A DNA stretch of 64,000 nt from WQXF01 sp031553615 (GTDB lineage: Bacteria; Bacillota; Clostridia; Christensenellales; Aristaeellaceae), in the NCBI GenBank assembly GCA_031553615.1, contig JAVBLJ010000020.1, positions 1 to 64,000 on the forward strand, given 5' to 3'. Positions 31,720-41,523 of the stretch are shown here, in pieces. The notes beneath the pieces are model-generated. The model saw nothing but the letters and a program-made list of their open reading frames with translations. It made no database searches and had not been told where the DNA came from. The position numbers and the translations under genes are program-made. Numbering within the stretch: the stretch's first letter is position 1; every line of letters begins with the position of its first letter.

Positions 31720-32508
31720 TCACTTGCGCATCCATGCGCCCGCCATGATCGGCCACAGCGGCACATTGGGCATCGCTTCGCGACCGGAATCCGGCGCATC
31801 CAGGCCCAGGCCGTGTCCGCCGCACTCAAATATGTGCATCTCGAAGCGCACACCGTGCTTGCGCAGTCGGTCAGCAAAGAGCAAGCTGTTTTCCACCGGC
31901 ACCGCGCCATCCTCGTAGGTGTGCCAAAGGAAGCAGGGCGGCGTCCCTTCATCCACTCGATTCTCCAGCGAGAGTTCTGCGCGCAGGTGTTCCTTGCCCG
32001 TCAGCAGCGCTTGGAAACTGCCGCCATGGTAGAATTCACCGCTGGTGAGCACCGCGTAGCAAAGCACCATGCCATTCGGTCGGAACTGCTCAGGCTCAAG
32101 CGGTATTTCCTTTTCGATGATGCCCTTGTTCCATAGCACACCCAGGCTGCCGGCCAGATGCCCGCCCGCTGAGAAGCCCAGCACGAACACCTTGTCGGGC
32201 TGCACCCGCCATTCTTCTGCGCTCGCGCGCACCAAGGCCACAGTCTGCGCCAGCTGCAGCAGCGCGGTGGGGAACGTCGCGGGCTTCACGCTGTAGCGCA
32301 GCACCACAGCGTGGATGCCCAGCGCGTTCATTTGAATAGCGATGGGCTCGGCCTCGTGATCGGCGGTATTGACATAACCGCCGCCCGGGCAGATCACCAC
32401 CAGGGGCCGCACCGGAGCCGGCGCATGCCCGCCCTCGTTGGTCAATAGATAGGTATAAACCTGGGCTTCCTCCCCGTTGGCGGAAACCGTGTAAACCGCT
32501 TGCCTCAT
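31720..32508 (-). CDS. Alpha/beta hydrolase, acetylxylan esterase-like
   Basis: The 262-residue protein has the esterase fold of the BD-FAE / acetyl-xylan esterase group: oxyanion segment CPGGGYVNTADHE, nucleophile elbow GFSAGGHLAG, an acidic residue in YEDGAVPVENS, and catalytic His in CGGHGLGL. It probably removes acetyl or feruloyl groups from imported oligosaccharides, fitting its place between GH2 and GH51. ATG 32508 follows GAGGAGGAG. No signal peptide. Confidence 0.85.
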   Translation of the reverse strand: MRQAVYTVSANGEEAQVYTYLLTNEGGHAPAPVRPLVVICPGGGYVNTADHEAEPIAIQMNALGIHAVVLRYSVKPATFPTALLQLAQTVALVRASAEEWRVQPDKVFVLGFSAGGHLAGSLGVLWNKGIIEKEIPLEPEQFRPNGMVLCYAVLTSGEFYHGGSFQALLTGKEHLRAELSLENRVDEGTPPCFLWHTYEDGAVPVENSLLFADRLRKHGVRFEMHIFECGGHGLGLDAPDSGREAMPNVPLWPIMAGAWMRK

Positions 32509-32564
32509 GGGTCTCCTCCTCGCCGCAAAACACCGGTACTCTCTCGTGTTGCGCCTCCCGTGCG

Positions 32565-35210
32565 TTACCGCACGCGCACCAACAGTCCGTGCGGGTAGCG
32601 CCCGCAGTTGCGCCCATACAGCGCCAGTCCTCCCTCACCCTTCACGCGAATCGTCAGTTCGAAGCCGCCCTTGCGTATGACACCCGGAATGAGCCTGCTG
32701 GGCAGCTCAATGTGCAGCCGTTCGCCGAAGGAGCCCGCCTCGTCCAGCTTGCGCGGGTTGGGCTGCGCATGCCACGAAAGCACGCCGCGCGCATCCGCCC
32801 AGTCGTTCTGCAGCGTATGCTCCGCGATCGGTTTCCCGTCGATCAGCACCTCGATCTCCGAGGGGAAGCGCGTCTCATCGCTCATCCAGTAGGAATTATC
32901 GAACGAGCCGCGATCCACCAGATACCCGCGCATGAAGCCCAGGTCGCGCTCCGGCTCACCGATCTCTTTGCGATCCTTCCGCAGCACGCGCTTGGAACCG
33001 GCTTCCATAAAAATATCGATCGAGTTCGGCAATGCGCTCTCGGGCAGGCTTACTTGGAAGCGCGCCTCGCCGCCGCCGCCCAAGCAAAGCTTGTCGCCGC
33101 CCAAGGTCTGCCACGTCCAATCGAAGCCCGTGGTCTCCGCCAGCGAAACGGGCAGCTCCAGGATATTCTCGGGCAGGGCGGTGCGCACATCGAAGGTAAC
33201 AAAATTGCGCGAGATCACCGCGCCCTGCGCATCCTGCAGGTAGAGCGAAAGCACTGCCACCGCATTCTCGGCGGGCATGGCCACCCGGAGCGTGTTCAGC
33301 GACGTCGTACCATAGCCGAACTTCGGCAGCGCCATGCTGCCCTGCGCATCGCTCACGCGCCCATCGAGCCCGTCGTGCCAAAGCTCCCAGGCCAGGGTAA
33401 GCGCCTGCCCATGGTGGCGATCGGAAAAGCTGGAAAGCACCAGCGGCACTTCCATGTCCTCGTTCACGTCGGCGGTGCGGCAGGGCGCGCAATCGGTGGC
33501 GACAAAGTCGGCGGCGTGCAGGTCGCGCAGGCTCATGCCGCGGCAGAAATCCTGGTAGCCGAAATCCTTGTCCTCATCGTCTATGCGATAATAACCATTA
33601 AATTCGTTCACCACGTCGTGGAATTCGGTGAACACAAAGCCGCACATCTTCTCGTGCAAGCGATATTCGTTGAGCATGTAGTGGTACTGCCAGGCTAGGT
33701 CGCTATCGCCCGCCGAGCCATCCACGCCCCAGACCATGCCACATTCGCTGTTCATCAACGGCGCATCGCCCTGCACGTTGCCGCCGATGTAGTTGTACGA
33801 CGAACCCGGGTGCGTGCCCGCCACCACCTCTCGGATGTGGTCGCGCACGATCTCGTAGCCGTTAAGATAGAAGTGCCAGGTGTTGATATCGCTTTCCACG
33901 TGATCGTAGCGGCAAGGTGAATTGTCCTCGATGATGCGCGTGGAATCCAGCTCCTTGGCCCGCCGGTACACATCGCGCACCCAATCCTGGGTATCCTTGC
34001 TGAAGAAAGGCTCACCGCTCTCGTTCCTATCCAGCAGGCCCCAGCTCTCGTTGAACATCACCCACATGAATACGGAGGGGTGATTCCAATCCCGCCGAAG
34101 CATGTCTGGCCATTCGTGCTCGTAGGCCGCACGCGCCTCGGCGTTCGGTGGGCCCCAAAAACAGGGCACGTCAGCGATCACCAGAATGCCCAGTTTGTCC
34201 ATCCAGTACAGCTTGCGCGATTCCTCGGGCTTGATGTGGATGCGCACCATGTTCAGCCCCAGCCGCTTGAGCCGCCAAGCTTCGGCACGCATATCTTCAT
34301 CGGATGGGTAGGTGAAATGGCCCTTTGGATTGAAGGCCTGATCGAGGGTGCCGTTGAGGTAGATCGGCTTGCCGTTGAGCAATATCCAGCGGTATCCGCG
34401 CCCGTCCAACAGCCCGGTGCTGATTTCGCGAACGCCAAAGTAGGTTGCGACCCAATCCTCGCCCAGGCTCAGCTCGCCTTCATACAAGTACGGGTCATCC
34501 GGCGACCACAGGCGCGGGTGCTCCAGCGTGAAATCCAGCTGCACTTCCCCGCCTTGCACCGGCGCAGACCAACTCTTTCCATCGAAGGTTGCGGTCAGCT
34601 GATCGCCATCGCTGGCGCACACCTGCGCGTGCAGCGATATCGCGCCGCTGCACTTGGTATCGAAGCGGAAGGACTCGATATACTGCATCGGGCGCGCTTC
34701 CAGCCAAACCGTCTGCCAAATGCCCTGTATCTCACCGTAGCCCTGCTTGCCGTAGGTCTGGGTTTCGTGGCGATAATCCTCGGCGCGCACTTCAATTATG
34801 TTTTCAGCAATATTTCCCGCGCTCGCCCCGGTGCGCCATTGCTTTGTCACCTCGAAGGAAAATGTGGTGTACCCGCCCTGATGGTGCCCCACATGCTCGC
34901 CGTTGACGTACACATCGGCCAGGTAATCCACCGCACCAAAGCACAAAAACACGCGCTCGGCACAATCGAACGAAGCCTTGCGCCGATACCAGCCCACGCC
35001 CGCCTCCTTGCGCTCGACGCCGGAAAGCGGACACACCCAGGAAAAAGGCACGGTGATCTCGGTCTCGTAGCGGGAACGCTGGGCCGCAAAGGCCGTCTCA
35101 TCCGCTTTAGAGCCTACCGGGAAAAGTGAGAACTCCCATTGTCCGTTTAGGTTCATCCAGTTGGTACGCTGCTTACCAGGCCTGGGAAACTCCGCGCGTG
35201 GAATGCTCAT
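32565..35210 (-). CDS. Family 2 glycoside hydrolase
   Basis: The 881-residue protein has the GH2 order: a sugar-binding jelly roll (about 1-170, with VGWYRRKASF), an Ig-like domain, and a TIM barrel from about 270. The barrel contains NMVRIHIKPEE, the acid/base Glu in MFNESWG, and a second acidic segment, MNSECGMVWG, likely to carry the nucleophile. Further beta domains follow. The family includes beta-galactosidases, glucuronidases and others; the exact sugar cannot be read. ATG 35210 follows GGGGAGG. It is first in the operon. Confidence 0.87.
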   Translation of the reverse strand: MSIPRAEFPRPGKQRTNWMNLNGQWEFSLFPVGSKADETAFAAQRSRYETEITVPFSWVCPLSGVERKEAGVGWYRRKASFDCAERVFLCFGAVDYLADVYVNGEHVGHHQGGYTTFSFEVTKQWRTGASAGNIAENIIEVRAEDYRHETQTYGKQGYGEIQGIWQTVWLEARPMQYIESFRFDTKCSGAISLHAQVCASDGDQLTATFDGKSWSAPVQGGEVQLDFTLEHPRLWSPDDPYLYEGELSLGEDWVATYFGVREISTGLLDGRGYRWILLNGKPIYLNGTLDQAFNPKGHFTYPSDEDMRAEAWRLKRLGLNMVRIHIKPEESRKLYWMDKLGILVIADVPCFWGPPNAEARAAYEHEWPDMLRRDWNHPSVFMWVMFNESWGLLDRNESGEPFFSKDTQDWVRDVYRRAKELDSTRIIEDNSPCRYDHVESDINTWHFYLNGYEIVRDHIREVVAGTHPGSSYNYIGGNVQGDAPLMNSECGMVWGVDGSAGDSDLAWQYHYMLNEYRLHEKMCGFVFTEFHDVVNEFNGYYRIDDEDKDFGYQDFCRGMSLRDLHAADFVATDCAPCRTADVNEDMEVPLVLSSFSDRHHGQALTLAWELWHDGLDGRVSDAQGSMALPKFGYGTTSLNTLRVAMPAENAVAVLSLYLQDAQGAVISRNFVTFDVRTALPENILELPVSLAETTGFDWTWQTLGGDKLCLGGGGEARFQVSLPESALPNSIDIFMEAGSKRVLRKDRKEIGEPERDLGFMRGYLVDRGSFDNSYWMSDETRFPSEIEVLIDGKPIAEHTLQNDWADARGVLSWHAQPNPRKLDEAGSFGERLHIELPSRLIPGVIRKGGFELTIRVKGEGGLALYGRNCGRYPHGLLVRVR

Positions 35211-35256
35211 GCTTTTCAACCTCCCCATCTAGTCCCTGCCACCCTTCATCCCTACT

Positions 35257-35285
35257 ATCATACCGGACATAGGCTCCGCATTCAA
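35257..35285 (-). promoter_or_regulatory. Promoter of the GH2-esterase-GH51 operon
   Basis: On the minus strand TTGAAT (35285-35280), 17 bases, TATGAT (35262-35257). Confidence 0.78.
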
Positions 35286-35386
35286 TCCAAAAAACGCAGA
35301 ATCCATAGAAAAGAGTAGAAAAGAATTGTAAAGCCGGAGAAAAGAATCGCCAAAGGCATCCAAGTTCTCTTCGCTGCGGCGCGGAC

Positions 35387-35415
35387 TTGTAAATGAGCCG
35401 ATATATCGTTATAAT
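35387..35415 (+). promoter_or_regulatory. Promoter of the 2-hydroxyacid dehydrogenase
   Basis: TTGTAA (35387-35392), 17 bases, TATAAT (35410-35415). Confidence 0.8.
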
Positions 35416-35469
35416 GCCCAATGCAATGCCCCACAATCGCGAAGCCAAAAATCAAAAGGAGAATCTCAT

Positions 35470-36411
35470 ATGAAGATCGTAGTATTGGATGGCTACACAG
35501 CAAACCCGGGGGATGTAAGCTGGGATGAATTGGCCGCGCTGGGCGAACTGACGGTGCATGACCGCACGCCCGCGCCCGAAATCCGCGCACGCATTGGGGA
35601 TGCAGAAATCGTGCTGACCAACAAAACACCGCTCACGCGGGAAACATTGGCGGCCTGCCCCAAGCTGCGGTTCGTGGGCGTGTTGGCCACAGGCTACAAC
35701 ATCGTGGACGCGGCGGCGGCCAAGGAGCTGGGTATCCCGGTCGCGAACGTGCCCGCCTACAGCACGCCCTCGGTGGCACAGCTCACCTTCGCGCTGCTGC
35801 TGGAGGTCTGCCACCGCGTAGGCCACCATTCGCAGGCGGTACACCAGGGCCGCTGGACCCGCAGCACCGATTTCTGCTTCTGGGAATATCCTCTCATCGA
35901 GCTGGCGGGCAAAACCCTGGGCTTGATCGGCTATGGCCGCATCGGCAAGGCCGTGGCCGAAATCGCGCGCGCGCTGGGCATGCGCGTGCTGGTCTATACG
36001 CCGCATTCGCGGGGCCCGGAGAACGTGCCGCTTCAAGCTCTGCTCGCCGAAAGCGACGTGATCTCGCTGCATTGCCCGCTGACCGCCGAAAATCAGGGCA
36101 TGATCGACCGGAATACTCTTTCGCAAATGAAGGATGGGGTGATATTGATCAACACCGCGCGGGGCGCGCTGATCAACGAGCAGGACTTGCGCGAGGCGCT
36201 GCAAAGCGGCAAGGTGTACGCCGCCGCCCTCGACGTAGCCGCCACCGAGCCCATCCCCGCCGATAGTCCGCTGCTCGGCCTGGACAATTGCCTTATCACG
36301 CCGCACATCGCCTGGGCCCCCAAGGAAGCGCGCATCCGCCTCCTGCAGATCACCGCAGAAAACGTGCGCGCCTTTGTGGCTGGAAAGCCGCAGAACATCG
36401 TCAACCAATAA
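35470..36411 (+). CDS. D-2-hydroxyacid dehydrogenase
   Basis: The 313-residue enzyme belongs to the NAD-dependent D-isomer-specific family. It has the substrate-domain segment VLATGYNIVD, the nucleotide loop GLIGYGRIGKAVAEIA, and the catalytic Arg in NTARGAL, Glu in ATEPIP and His in TPHIAWAP. It most resembles hydroxypyruvate/glycerate reductases, but the substrate is not certain. ATG 35470 follows AAAGGAG. It is monocistronic. Confidence 0.9.
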   Translation: MKIVVLDGYTANPGDVSWDELAALGELTVHDRTPAPEIRARIGDAEIVLTNKTPLTRETLAACPKLRFVGVLATGYNIVDAAAAKELGIPVANVPAYSTPSVAQLTFALLLEVCHRVGHHSQAVHQGRWTRSTDFCFWEYPLIELAGKTLGLIGYGRIGKAVAEIARALGMRVLVYTPHSRGPENVPLQALLAESDVISLHCPLTAENQGMIDRNTLSQMKDGVILINTARGALINEQDLREALQSGKVYAAALDVAATEPIPADSPLLGLDNCLITPHIAWAPKEARIRLLQITAENVRAFVAGKPQNIVNQ

Positions 36412-36492
36412 AAGGCTTCTCAAATTGCGCATTTCCTGTGCAACTCTCCCTCTAGCGCTGTCACCTCACACAGTGTATAATTGTACCAAAGT

Positions 36493-36515
36493 AGGAATCC
36501 TTCTATTGGATTCCT
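36493..36515 (+). promoter_or_regulatory. Leader hairpin before a secreted-protein gene
   Basis: AGGAATCC and GGATTCCT pair around TTCTATT, five bases before the GGAGGG ribosome site of the gene at 36532. A TATAAT box lies just upstream at about 36475. The hairpin could protect the 5' end or modulate translation. Confidence 0.55.
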
Positions 36516-36531
36516 CAACGGAGGGTATTCC

Positions 36532-37872
36532 ATGAAAAAACTCACAAAAGCATGCGCACTTCTCCTGGCAGCTTCGCTGGCGCTATGCAGCGTTGCCTTC
36601 GCTTCCGATGCCCAAACCACACCCGATCTCAAGCAGCAGCAGGCCGATGCGATCACCCTATTCAAGACCCAATACGCCACGGCCGTCGAGGAGTTGGCCG
36701 CATCCAGCAAGGCCGATCCTTGGGTCAAGGAAATGCTTTCGCTGGCTACCATCGCCGAGCCCGTCGCGGGCGAACCCGACAAGAAGGGCGCGATACCGAT
36801 CACGGCGGCGGTCACCTACCCTCTCCTGCTCAGCGGGGTGGACAAAAACTCCGTATACGAGCCCAAAGAAGCCGAAGCTTTTGTGCGCGCGGCGTTGCTC
36901 AACGCGATGCTCCAGAAAGAAGAGTATACCCTCAACGCCACGGTCGCCTTCCCGGAGGGCAAGGACCCGGCGTTCAAGTGGCACAGCAGCAAAGGCTTCA
37001 GCGGCCTAAAGACCAAGCTCACCAGCAAGGCAAAGGCGGCGGTCAACTCCTTCTCCGCCAAGACCCTGGTGGCCGCCATGGCCCAGTATGTGCTGCGGCA
37101 CCCGGTGCGCAACGCGAAGCTCAACCTGAAGGAAGGTCCCCATGCCATGGCACTGAAGGCCACCGCGCCCGGCTACAACAAGATGCTTTCCCGTTCGCTG
37201 CGCGACACCCTCGCCCGCGTCGCCTACGAGGCCAAGGGCCCCAACACCGAGGAGGACACGGTCATCTCGCTGTTCGATGAGCAGATTGCCGCCTATGCCA
37301 CCATCTTTGGTTCCGCCAAAAAAGCCGCGACCGATCAGGCCATCGCCCTCTCCTTCGATCCCTGGGCGCTGATCAACGGCAAGAATGTGGACATCAACAC
37401 GGCCGTATTGGATTACCGCTATGCGTACGATAGCGAATATAGCGCTTACCGCGATGGCGTGGTCACGCTGGCCACCACCCTGCCCGATGCGCCCGCGCTG
37501 CCCCAGCCTGAAACCGAGCGCTTGGAAGGCGGCCGTAGTGGCACCAAGGTGGTGCTGCGTGCCAAAAAGGGCGATGGCAACATCATGGTGCGCTTCATTA
37601 AGAACGATGAGGTCAAAGCGCTCGGCTTTGTGCGCGATGGCGCCCGCCTCACCCTCTACCTCAGCCAGGGCGAGTACATCATGCAGGTAGGCAGCGGCAA
37701 CATCTGGTATGGTTCCGAGGAGCTCTTCGGGCCCGACACCATCGCCACCTACAGCTACGATCGGGTGACTATCCCCAGCAAAAAGTACATATACACCCTC
37801 ACGCTGGGCTTCGCCGAAAACCCGGACGACAAGGACATCATGGACACGCTGGACAAGGGCGATTTCCGATAA
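36532..37872 (+). CDS. Secreted protein of unknown function
   Basis: The 446-residue protein has a Sec signal (MKKLTKACALLLAASLALC) cleaved near residue 25, VAFA-SDA. The middle is helical and Ala-rich, without a recognised domain. The last 130 residues are beta-rich, with SGTKVVLRAKKGDGNIMVRF and NIWYGSEELFGPDT, a C-terminal module seen in secreted Clostridial proteins. The function is unknown. ATG 36532 follows GGAGGG. Confidence 0.7.
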   Translation: MKKLTKACALLLAASLALCSVAFASDAQTTPDLKQQQADAITLFKTQYATAVEELAASSKADPWVKEMLSLATIAEPVAGEPDKKGAIPITAAVTYPLLLSGVDKNSVYEPKEAEAFVRAALLNAMLQKEEYTLNATVAFPEGKDPAFKWHSSKGFSGLKTKLTSKAKAAVNSFSAKTLVAAMAQYVLRHPVRNAKLNLKEGPHAMALKATAPGYNKMLSRSLRDTLARVAYEAKGPNTEEDTVISLFDEQIAAYATIFGSAKKAATDQAIALSFDPWALINGKNVDINTAVLDYRYAYDSEYSAYRDGVVTLATTLPDAPALPQPETERLEGGRSGTKVVLRAKKGDGNIMVRFIKNDEVKALGFVRDGARLTLYLSQGEYIMQVGSGNIWYGSEELFGPDTIATYSYDRVTIPSKKYIYTLTLGFAENPDDKDIMDTLDKGDFR

Positions 37873-37914
37873 GCTTTTCGCAAGCTTTTGCGATACAGAT
37901 TGCACGTTTGGTGT

Positions 37915-37943
37915 TTGACAGGCCCCCTCCGATATGCTAGACT
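37915..37943 (+). promoter_or_regulatory. Promoter of pyrBI
   Basis: TTGACA (37915-37920), 17 bases, TAGACT (37938-37943). The leader is short, with no PyrR-type antiterminator visible. Confidence 0.78.
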
Positions 37944-37976
37944 ATAAAAAATTTGCTGGTATACGGAGGGGTTCTT

Positions 37977-38900
37977 GTGAACCTGCACAATCGGAATCTC
38001 ATCAGCACATTGGATTTTTCCATTGACGAGCAAAACGAGCTGCTCGCCCTCGCCCGTCGCATCATGGACGCACCACAAGAGTATAAGCAAGCAGTGGGAG
38101 GCCAGATCATGGCGTCCCTCTTTTTTGAGCCCAGCACGCGCACGCGGCTGAGTTTCGAGAGCGCTATGCTGCGGCTCGGTGGCCAAGTGATCGGTTTTTC
38201 CGATTCTAACGCATCTTCGGTTTCAAAGGGTGAAAGCATCAGCGACACCATCCGCACCGTAAGCCAATACGCCGACCTTATCGTCATCCGCCACCCAAAG
38301 GAAGGCGCGGCGCTGGCTTCCGCGCAGGTCGCCGGCGTGCCGGTCATCAACGCGGGCGATGGCGGCCGCGAACACCCCACCCAAACGCTCACCGACCTTT
38401 TAACCATCTCCTCTATCAAGCATCGCTTTGAGGGGCTGACCATCGGCTGCTGCGGCGACCTGATGTTTGGCCGCACGGTGCATTCGCTGGTCAAAAACCT
38501 AAGCCGTTACCCGGGCGTGTCGTTCGTGTTTGTATCGCCCCAGGAGCTAAAGATTCCGCAGTTCCTGCGCACCCACCTGGAGGAGAACGGCATCCCCTAC
38601 TCCGAAACCACCGACATGGAGGACGCCATCCGGCACATGGATGTGCTGTATATGACCCGCGTGCAGCGCGAGCGCTTCTTCAACGAGCAGGATTACATCC
38701 GCCTAAAGGATCTGTACATACTCGACAACGCCAAGCTCAAGCAGGCGCGCAACGACTTATGCATACTGCACCCGCTGCCCCGCGTAAACGAGATTGCCCA
38801 CGAGGTGGATAGCGATCCGCGCGCCGCCTATTTCCGCCAAGTGCGCTACGGTGTGTTTGCGCGCATGGCGCTCATCGCCAAGCTGCTGGGCGCCGAATAG
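37977..38900 (+). CDS. pyrB: Aspartate carbamoyltransferase catalytic subunit
   Basis: The 307-residue enzyme joins carbamoyl phosphate and aspartate, the first committed step of pyrimidine synthesis. Signature motifs are FFEPSTRTRLSFESAM for carbamoyl phosphate, GDGGREHPTQTLTD, and HPLPRVNEI near the end. GTG 37977 follows GGAGGGG. The regulatory subunit gene pyrI follows after 44 bases, so the holoenzyme is the class B type. Confidence 0.96.
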   Translation: MNLHNRNLISTLDFSIDEQNELLALARRIMDAPQEYKQAVGGQIMASLFFEPSTRTRLSFESAMLRLGGQVIGFSDSNASSVSKGESISDTIRTVSQYADLIVIRHPKEGAALASAQVAGVPVINAGDGGREHPTQTLTDLLTISSIKHRFEGLTIGCCGDLMFGRTVHSLVKNLSRYPGVSFVFVSPQELKIPQFLRTHLEENGIPYSETTDMEDAIRHMDVLYMTRVQRERFFNEQDYIRLKDLYILDNAKLKQARNDLCILHPLPRVNEIAHEVDSDPRAAYFRQVRYGVFARMALIAKLLGAE

Positions 38901-38944
38901 CGCGTCACGACAGAATAGATGCCCATAACGAGGGAGGTTTCCGT

Positions 38945-39385
38945 ATGCCGATGCAACGCCTGGTCAATTCTATCGATAAAGGCCTGGTGATCGATCACAT
39001 CCGCGCGGGCTTGGGCGTAAAGCTGTTCCATTACCTCAAGCTGGATGAGGCCGATTTCACCGTCGCCATCATCTGCAACGCCGAAAGCCAGCGCATGGGC
39101 CGCAAAGACATCATCAAAATCCAGAACATCATCGATCTGGATTACACGGTGATCGGCCTGATTGATCACAACTCGACGGTCTCGGTGATCGAGGAGGGCG
39201 AAATTGTTTCCAAAAAGCAAATGACGCTCCCCACTCGCGTGGAGAACGTCATCCTGTGCAAGAATCCGCGCTGCGTGACCTCAGCGGAGAGCGAACTCCC
39301 CCATGTGTTCCACCTGCAAAACGCTGAAACCCGCACCTACAGCTGCGCTTACTGCGAAAACCAGGTGCGCGGCATCGAAATCTAA
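38945..39385 (+). CDS. pyrI: Aspartate carbamoyltransferase regulatory subunit
   Basis: The 146-residue protein binds nucleotides and zinc and confers allosteric control on PyrB. The N-terminal half carries the nucleotide-binding domain (KGLVIDHIRAGLG), and the C-terminal half the zinc site CKNPRC with CAYC. ATG 38945 follows GGGAGG. Confidence 0.96.
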   Translation: MPMQRLVNSIDKGLVIDHIRAGLGVKLFHYLKLDEADFTVAIICNAESQRMGRKDIIKIQNIIDLDYTVIGLIDHNSTVSVIEEGEIVSKKQMTLPTRVENVILCKNPRCVTSAESELPHVFHLQNAETRTYSCAYCENQVRGIEI

Positions 39386-39403
39386 TTTCGCGATCGATCC
39401 AGA

Positions 39404-39814
39404 CTAGCGCTGTGCCGGCACGGTGAACATCCAGTTCACGCCGAACCGATCCTGCAAGGAGCCGTGTGCTTTCGCGAAGAACGAGGGCGTAAGCTCCATG
39501 TAAACCGTGCCGCCCTGCGCCAGCATGTCCCAGGCGCGGCGAACGTAAGCCTCGTCCGGGGTCGTGATGCTTACATACATGTTTTCACCGCGCGCCGCCC
39601 GCTCCTTGCTGTCCGCGCACATGATCTCCATGCCGTCCAGCTCGAAGCGAGCATGCAGCACTAGACCTTTGTCTGCCTCCGCGATAGGGAAATTGGGATT
39701 GGTCGGCATGTCGCCGTACTTCTGCACGTGAGAGACTTTTGCGTCCAGCGCATTGGCGTAAGTTTCTAGCGCTTCCGCGCAATTCCGGTTGAACATCAGG
39801 TAATGACCGATCAT
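39404..39814 (-). CDS. VOC-family PhnB-like protein
   Basis: The 136-residue protein has the PhnB / glyoxalase-fold pattern: YLMFNRNCAEALETYANALDA at the start, LDGMEIMCAD, and the ending GSLQDRFGVNWMF. The family folds as paired beta-alpha-beta-beta-beta units; many members have no known substrate. ATG 39814 follows GGAGG. It is monocistronic and diverges from mntP. Confidence 0.85.
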   Translation of the reverse strand: MIGHYLMFNRNCAEALETYANALDAKVSHVQKYGDMPTNPNFPIAEADKGLVLHARFELDGMEIMCADSKERAARGENMYVSITTPDEAYVRRAWDMLAQGGTVYMELTPSFFAKAHGSLQDRFGVNWMFTVPAQR

Positions 39815-39970
39815 TGGGTTTCGCCTCCGTACCTATCATTTCATTCCAAACAAGCCGCGATGCCGATCGCGCTAACGATCGCGATCGTCCGCACTCATAG
39901 TACACCAATCTCGCGTGCGTGGCAAGCATTGACAAGAAACGGACAATCCCGCAGCACAAGGAGGATTCTC

Positions 39971-40540
39971 ATGGGCATCCCCGAACTAGTATTGCTCGCC
40001 TTGGGCCTGGCGATGGATGCATTCGCCGTCTCCATTTGCACAGGCCTTACCATGCAGCCGTTCACCTTCCGCAAAGCACTGACGATCGGGCTGTACTTCG
40101 GCATATTCCAGGCCGTGATGCCGCTCCTGGGTTACCTGGTTGGCTCACAGTTTGCCGATAAGATCACCGCATTCGATCATTGGATCGCGTTCGGCCTGCT
40201 TGCGCTGATCGGCGGCAAAATGATCAAGGAAAGCTTTGAGCACGAGGAACCGAGCGGCGAGGAGGCCTCGCTGCGCATGAAGGCGATGCTGCCGCTGGCC
40301 ATCGCCACCAGCATCGATGCGCTGGCAGTGGGTGTGCTATTTGCGCTGCAAAAGGTGAACGTGTTCACCGCCATCGCCTGGATCGGCTCCATCACACTGG
40401 TGGTCTCTATGGCTGGCGTAAAGATTGGTCACGTGTTTGGCAGCAAGTTTAAATCGAAGGCCGAGTTTGCGGGTGGCGTGCTGTTGGTGCTCATCGGCCT
40501 GCGCATTCTGCTAGAGCACCTGGGCATTCTCGTGCTGTAA
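39971..40540 (+). CDS. mntP: Manganese efflux pump MntP
   Basis: The 189-residue protein has six hydrophobic segments in two repeated halves, each with the conserved acidic motif: ALGLAMDAFAVSIC near residue 15 and ATSIDALAVGV near 112. It exports Mn(II) across the membrane. ATG 39971 follows AAGGAGG. The upstream gap of 156 bases holds a CGATCGCG/CGCGATCG inverted repeat but no recognisable yybP-ykoY riboswitch. Confidence 0.93.
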   Translation: MGIPELVLLALGLAMDAFAVSICTGLTMQPFTFRKALTIGLYFGIFQAVMPLLGYLVGSQFADKITAFDHWIAFGLLALIGGKMIKESFEHEEPSGEEASLRMKAMLPLAIATSIDALAVGVLFALQKVNVFTAIAWIGSITLVVSMAGVKIGHVFGSKFKSKAEFAGGVLLVLIGLRILLEHLGILVL

Positions 40541-40616
40541 GCCGCTCGAAAGCAGGGTTTTCCCCTCCGCACCTATGCCCCCAAACGGCATAGATTGTTG
40601 CAGGAGGGGATTTTCA

Positions 40617-41294
40617 ATGCTAGGCAACCTTTTTGTAATCAACCGCAGCCTGAACGCCAACATGCGCCACCGCGGCGAAGTCGTATTTACATATTCGGTG
40701 CACTACCCGCAGTACCTGACCCCCATGACCGTGCCCTCGCTCACCGAAATCAACACGTATTACAAGCAGCAGGCCCAATACCTGGTGCGATCCATCACCC
40801 CGCAGCTCTACAAGGACGCCGTAGCCGATTACGAAAGCCGCACCCCCAGAGCCGATCCGTTCCCGACCTACGAATTCCTGCGCACCTTCGATACCACCTA
40901 TGGCCAGGACTGCGTGATCAGCGTATACTTCGATACCTATCAATTCACCGGCGGAGCCCACGGAACCACGGTTCGCACCGCCGATACCTGGGATGCGCGG
41001 CGCGCACGGCGGATTCCACTCAGCTCGCTCTTCCCGCAGGGCACCGATTATGTCGCGCGGATTCAGGCCGCCGTGCTGGAGCGCATCACCCTGCAACAGC
41101 AGCAAGATGGCGCGTTCTACTTCGACGATGCCGCCGCGCTGGTGGTGCAATATTTCAATGAAAACAGCTTCTACCTCACGCCCGAGGCGTTGGTGGTGTT
41201 CTACCAGCAATATGAACTAGCGCCGTACGCTGCGGGCATTCCCACCTTCGCCATCCCCTACGCCGAGGTGGGAGCGCGGGTACCCGGCTGTTGA
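40617..41294 (+). CDS. DUF3298/RsiV-like domain protein
   Basis: The 225-residue protein contains the DUF3298 pattern VISVYFDTYQFTGGAHG followed by ARRIPLSSLFPQG, found in RsiV and the accessory domain of peptidoglycan deacetylases. Unlike those proteins it has no signal peptide or membrane anchor. Its function is unknown. ATG 40617 follows GGAGGGG. A CTATGCC/GGCATAG hairpin at 40573-40592 lies in its leader. Confidence 0.75.
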   Translation: MLGNLFVINRSLNANMRHRGEVVFTYSVHYPQYLTPMTVPSLTEINTYYKQQAQYLVRSITPQLYKDAVADYESRTPRADPFPTYEFLRTFDTTYGQDCVISVYFDTYQFTGGAHGTTVRTADTWDARRARRIPLSSLFPQGTDYVARIQAAVLERITLQQQQDGAFYFDDAAALVVQYFNENSFYLTPEALVVFYQQYELAPYAAGIPTFAIPYAEVGARVPGC

Positions 41295-41319
41295 CCCTTG
41301 GCTTCCGTGCTCACGCACG

Positions 41320-41355
41320 CCCAGGGGGCTTATCGCTCGCCCCCTGGGCTCCTTC
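41320..41355 (+). terminator. Terminator after the DUF3298 gene
   Basis: CCCAGGGGGC pairs perfectly with GCCCCCTGGG around a nine-base loop; the following CTCCTTCTCT is a weak T-rich tract. Confidence 0.75.
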
Positions 41356-41523
41356 TCTGCCGCCCTTGAAGCGTTTTGCACATGCATTCATATCTGATTT
41401 CGCCCCGGCTGCTAAGTCGAACAGCATTGACAGGAGCCCGTGCTGATACTACAATGTTAGCAGTTTGAGCTATTCGTATAGCATTGGCACATTACGAAAA
41501 TGGGCAGCCAGAAGGAGCGCGAA

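Noticed and set aside
39815..39970. yybP-ykoY manganese riboswitch before mntP
   Set aside because: The region is too short and lacks the conserved loop sequences; only a simple inverted repeat is seen.
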